Below, in pieces: positions 5,092 through 6,441 of a DNA stretch of 6,441 bases (the stretch's first letter is position 1; each line of letters begins with the position of its first letter). Made by a program: the position numbers and the translations under genes. The stretch comes from Planctomycetaceae bacterium. Lineage in GTDB: Bacteria > Planctomycetota > Phycisphaerae > Phycisphaerales > SM1A02. The notes under the pieces were generated by a model. That model had not been told where the DNA came from and searched no databases. It was given only the letters and a program-made list of their open reading frames with translations. The stretch lies in NCBI GenBank assembly GCA_027488415.1, contig JAIYBS010000083.1, forward strand, positions 1 to 6,441, in the 5' to 3' direction.

Positions 5092-5289
5092 TCACTTCTT
5101 CTTGGTATCGCCGGAGGCGTCGCTCGAGGCCGACATGCGCTCCTTGAGGCCCTCGCTCGGGCTCTTCATCGTGCCGGCGGGAGCGGCGTTGGTGTTCTTC
5201 TCGACGGGCTTGACCGGCGGGTTGCTGCCGCCGCAGGCGGTGAGGGCGAGGAGGGTCGCGACGGCTCCGAGCGAAACCAGGGTCTTCAT
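5092..5289 (-). CDS. Small lipoprotein, function unknown
   Basis: This is a 65-residue lipoprotein precursor. It has a positively charged start (MKT), a hydrophobic stretch VSLGAVATLLAL, and the lipobox LTAC with the lipidated cysteine at C19, followed by GGSNPP. The mature part of about 47 residues is Pro/Asn/Ser/Lys-rich and probably disordered, with a short charged segment SEGLKERM (45-52), and ends in KKK. Gly-Gly-Ser after the cysteine gives no clear sign of inner-membrane retention. The ATG at 5289 is set by a Shine-Dalgarno AAAGG 7 bases upstream. Though it is short, the signal peptide, lipobox and ribosome binding site together make it convincing. It lies 116 bases downstream of the secreted-protein gene on the same strand and may have its own promoter. 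I do not recognise the mature sequence. Confidence 0.8.
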   Translation of the reverse strand: MKTLVSLGAVATLLALTACGGSNPPVKPVEKNTNAAPAGTMKSPSEGLKERMSASSDASGDTKKK

Positions 5290-5296
5290 TGGGGTG

Positions 5297-5301
5297 CCTT
5301 T
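5297..5301 (-). promoter_or_regulatory. Shine-Dalgarno sequence of the lipoprotein gene
   Basis: On the minus strand AAAGG lies 7 bases before the ATG at 5289. It decides the start of this short gene against longer readings of the same frame, which extends to 5577 without signal-peptide character. Confidence 0.65.
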
Positions 5302-5379
5302 CAGTGCCCGGGGACGTCCGGTCCGAGCTGCCCGTTGCGCTGCGGCGAACCACGTCGCCGACCGCGCTCCTTGCGCTGC

Positions 5380-5409
5380 AGTGTCGCAGATCGATTCGTG
5401 CCCCGTCAA
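5380..5409 (-). promoter_or_regulatory. Possible housekeeping-type promoter for the lipoprotein gene
   Basis: On the minus strand TTGACG (5404-5409) is a close match to a -35 box. After 18 bases comes GACACT (5380-5385), which matches a -10 box at its A, A and T positions but lacks the first T. The predicted transcript would begin near 5373, giving a leader of about 84 bases. The -35 box overlaps the stop codon of the upstream gene. The weak -10 makes this a tentative call. Confidence 0.35.
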
Positions 5410-6440
5410 GGGGCGGTTCCCCCGGCGGGCGGCGCAAGTTCGAGGCCCCAGCGCCCCTTCGGGCCTCCGGGTGCCATCCAACGCCACTGCGTGTGGAAGG
5501 TGTCGTCGTTGTCGGCGACGCCGACCTGCAGGGCCGTGACGCGTCGCGCCGCGGGGATCGTGAGCGTGACCGACCAACCGGCGCGGCCGTCGGCGAGCGA
5601 GTCGCCGGGCCGGACCTCAAGCGCGGTGACCTCCGCCGGCAGGGCGAGCCCGGGCGTCCGCGGCTCGATGAGCACGTCGACGGACGACTCGCCCTCGCGG
5701 TCGACGAGGACGCGGAGCGCGTCGGCGTGCGGGTTCGACCGTCGGCGATCATCGGGGACCGTCCACTGCGGGGCGCCCACGAAGGCGTCGTCGGGAACGT
5801 CGGCGGTCAGCGTGACGGCAGCGGTGCCCGCGCCGCGGGCGGCGGCCACGGTGACGGACGGGTTGGCCTCGCGGGTGTCGTACGGCGAGTAGTCCCAGGC
5901 GAGCACCGGGTACGTCCCGGCGCGCACCGTGCGTGCGATCGGGAGCCGCGTCGGGAGGTACACGGGCACGGTGCGTCCCTTGCCGTCGACGAACGTCGCG
6001 TAGAGGTCGACCTGCGGCGCGCGCACGTCGGCGGCGGGCTGCGGGAGGACCTCGACGGGCACCTCGACGGTGCGCGACTCGCCGGGCGCGAGCTCGACCG
6101 AGAGCGCCGCGGGATCCACCCGGACCACCGCCCGGGCGTGAGCGGACATCGTGTGCTCGTTGTCGACGTCGGCAAGCGCGTGGCTCGTCCAGCCGTTCGC
6201 GCCCGCGGGCGCGCCCGGCGTTCCGCGGCCGGCGCGTCCCGCGGTCCACCAGGCGGGTGCCTGTCCGGGCAGCGACACGAGGCCCGGCGGCGAGAGCGTC
6301 AGCGTGATCGGGACATCGAGCGGGTTCTTCGCAACGAGCGAGAATGCCGCGCGTGCGGGCGCGGCGAGCGTCGCCGGGTCGGGGAGCGACGCGGTGGCCT
6401 TCGCCGTGCCGGACTCGCGGAGCTTCCACACCCGGTCCTG
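5406..6440 (-). CDS. C-terminal part of a large secreted protein with a CBM9-like end (5' end outside window)
   Basis: The frame is open from the right edge to the TGA at 5406-5408, giving 344 visible residues. They are almost entirely beta-strand-like and lack membrane helices. Early on, AAFSLVAKNPLDVPITLTLSPPG and then VVRVDPAALSVELAPGESRTVEVPVEVLP have the form of Ig-like modules that often link domains in extracellular enzymes. The last 130 or so residues contain LTADVPDDAFVGAPQW, HADALRVLVD and, near the end, LTIPAARRVTALQVGVADNDD followed by TQWRWM. This order (DD, then DAL-x-V-x-VD, then a V-x-DND strand) resembles carbohydrate-binding family 9 or related DOMON-type modules. It may be part of a surface or periplasmic polysaccharide-active protein; the catalytic part, if any, is outside the window. 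The CBM9 assignment is inference from motif order. Confidence 0.75.
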   Translation of the reverse strand, partial: QDRVWKLRESGTAKATASLPDPATLAAPARAAFSLVAKNPLDVPITLTLSPPGLVSLPGQAPAWWTAGRAGRGTPGAPAGANGWTSHALADVDNEHTMSAHARAVVRVDPAALSVELAPGESRTVEVPVEVLPQPAADVRAPQVDLYATFVDGKGRTVPVYLPTRLPIARTVRAGTYPVLAWDYSPYDTREANPSVTVAAARGAGTAAVTLTADVPDDAFVGAPQWTVPDDRRRSNPHADALRVLVDREGESSVDVLIEPRTPGLALPAEVTALEVRPGDSLADGRAGWSVTLTIPAARRVTALQVGVADNDDTFHTQWRWMAPGGPKGRWGLELAPPAGGTAP

Positions 6441-6441
6441 G

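Noticed and set aside
5395..5425. Short GC inverted repeats around the stop of the secreted protein gene (GGGG/CCCC arms)
   Set aside because: Only four-base arms and no T-run; not enough for a terminator in such GC-rich DNA.
5290..5577. Longer version of the lipoprotein frame
   Set aside because: It would bury the signal peptide and lipobox inside the protein and ignore the Shine-Dalgarno sequence at 5297-5301.
5050..5892. 280-residue plus-strand frame opposite the lipoprotein and secreted protein
   Set aside because: Arg/Ser-rich antisense frame without motifs; it runs against two supported minus-strand genes.

Overview
The window is a very GC-rich stretch (estimated by eye at about 70%) that most likely comes from a planctomycete, probably of the Phycisphaerae type. 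The best taxonomic marker is the small basic protein at 3473-3763, a family characteristic of the Planctomycetes-Verrucomicrobia-Chlamydiae superphylum. Supporting signs are a membrane-anchored SPOR-like protein opening with an APALYELM-type motif and a secreted protein with a carbohydrate-binding-like C-terminus. I see no tRNA, rRNA, CRISPR array, insertion sequence or phage gene. This reads as ordinary chromosomal backbone.

Layout. 3-626 (+) is the C-terminal part of a protein with propeller-like strands. It converges on, and overlaps by 26 bases, an endonuclease III gene (601-1332, minus). That gene is joined through an ATGA overlap to an upstream gene for a four-helix membrane protein (1329-1901, minus). 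A short divergent promoter region (1902-1948) separates this pair from a plus-strand run: a TIM-barrel protein of the sugar isomerase/epimerase type (1949-2710), the SPOR-like protein (2732-3394), the small basic protein (3473-3763) and a PLP-dependent aminotransferase (3769-4956). A perfect hairpin at 4982-5016 closes this run. It also faces a minus-strand pair: a large secreted protein that enters from the right edge (5406-6440) and a 65-residue lipoprotein (5092-5289).

Expression signals are the most informative part. Three genes (starts at 1901 minus, 1949 plus and 2732 plus) have a TANNNT -10 box ending only 6-7 bases before the start codon and no Shine-Dalgarno sequence, so their mRNAs are probably leaderless. 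The small basic protein and the lipoprotein instead have Shine-Dalgarno sequences. A terminator-like hairpin with a UUCG loop and a T-rich tail lies just after the small basic protein, but inside the first codons of the aminotransferase. No in-frame NTG start lies between the hairpin and the conserved part of the enzyme. This suggests that most transcripts stop after the abundant small basic protein, with limited or translation-dependent readthrough into the aminotransferase.

I found no clear new multi-gene system. The items most worth checking are the terminator inside a coding region, the overlapping leaderless promoters, an endonuclease III with altered iron-sulfur cysteine spacing, and an isomerase-fold protein that seems to lack the usual metal ligands.
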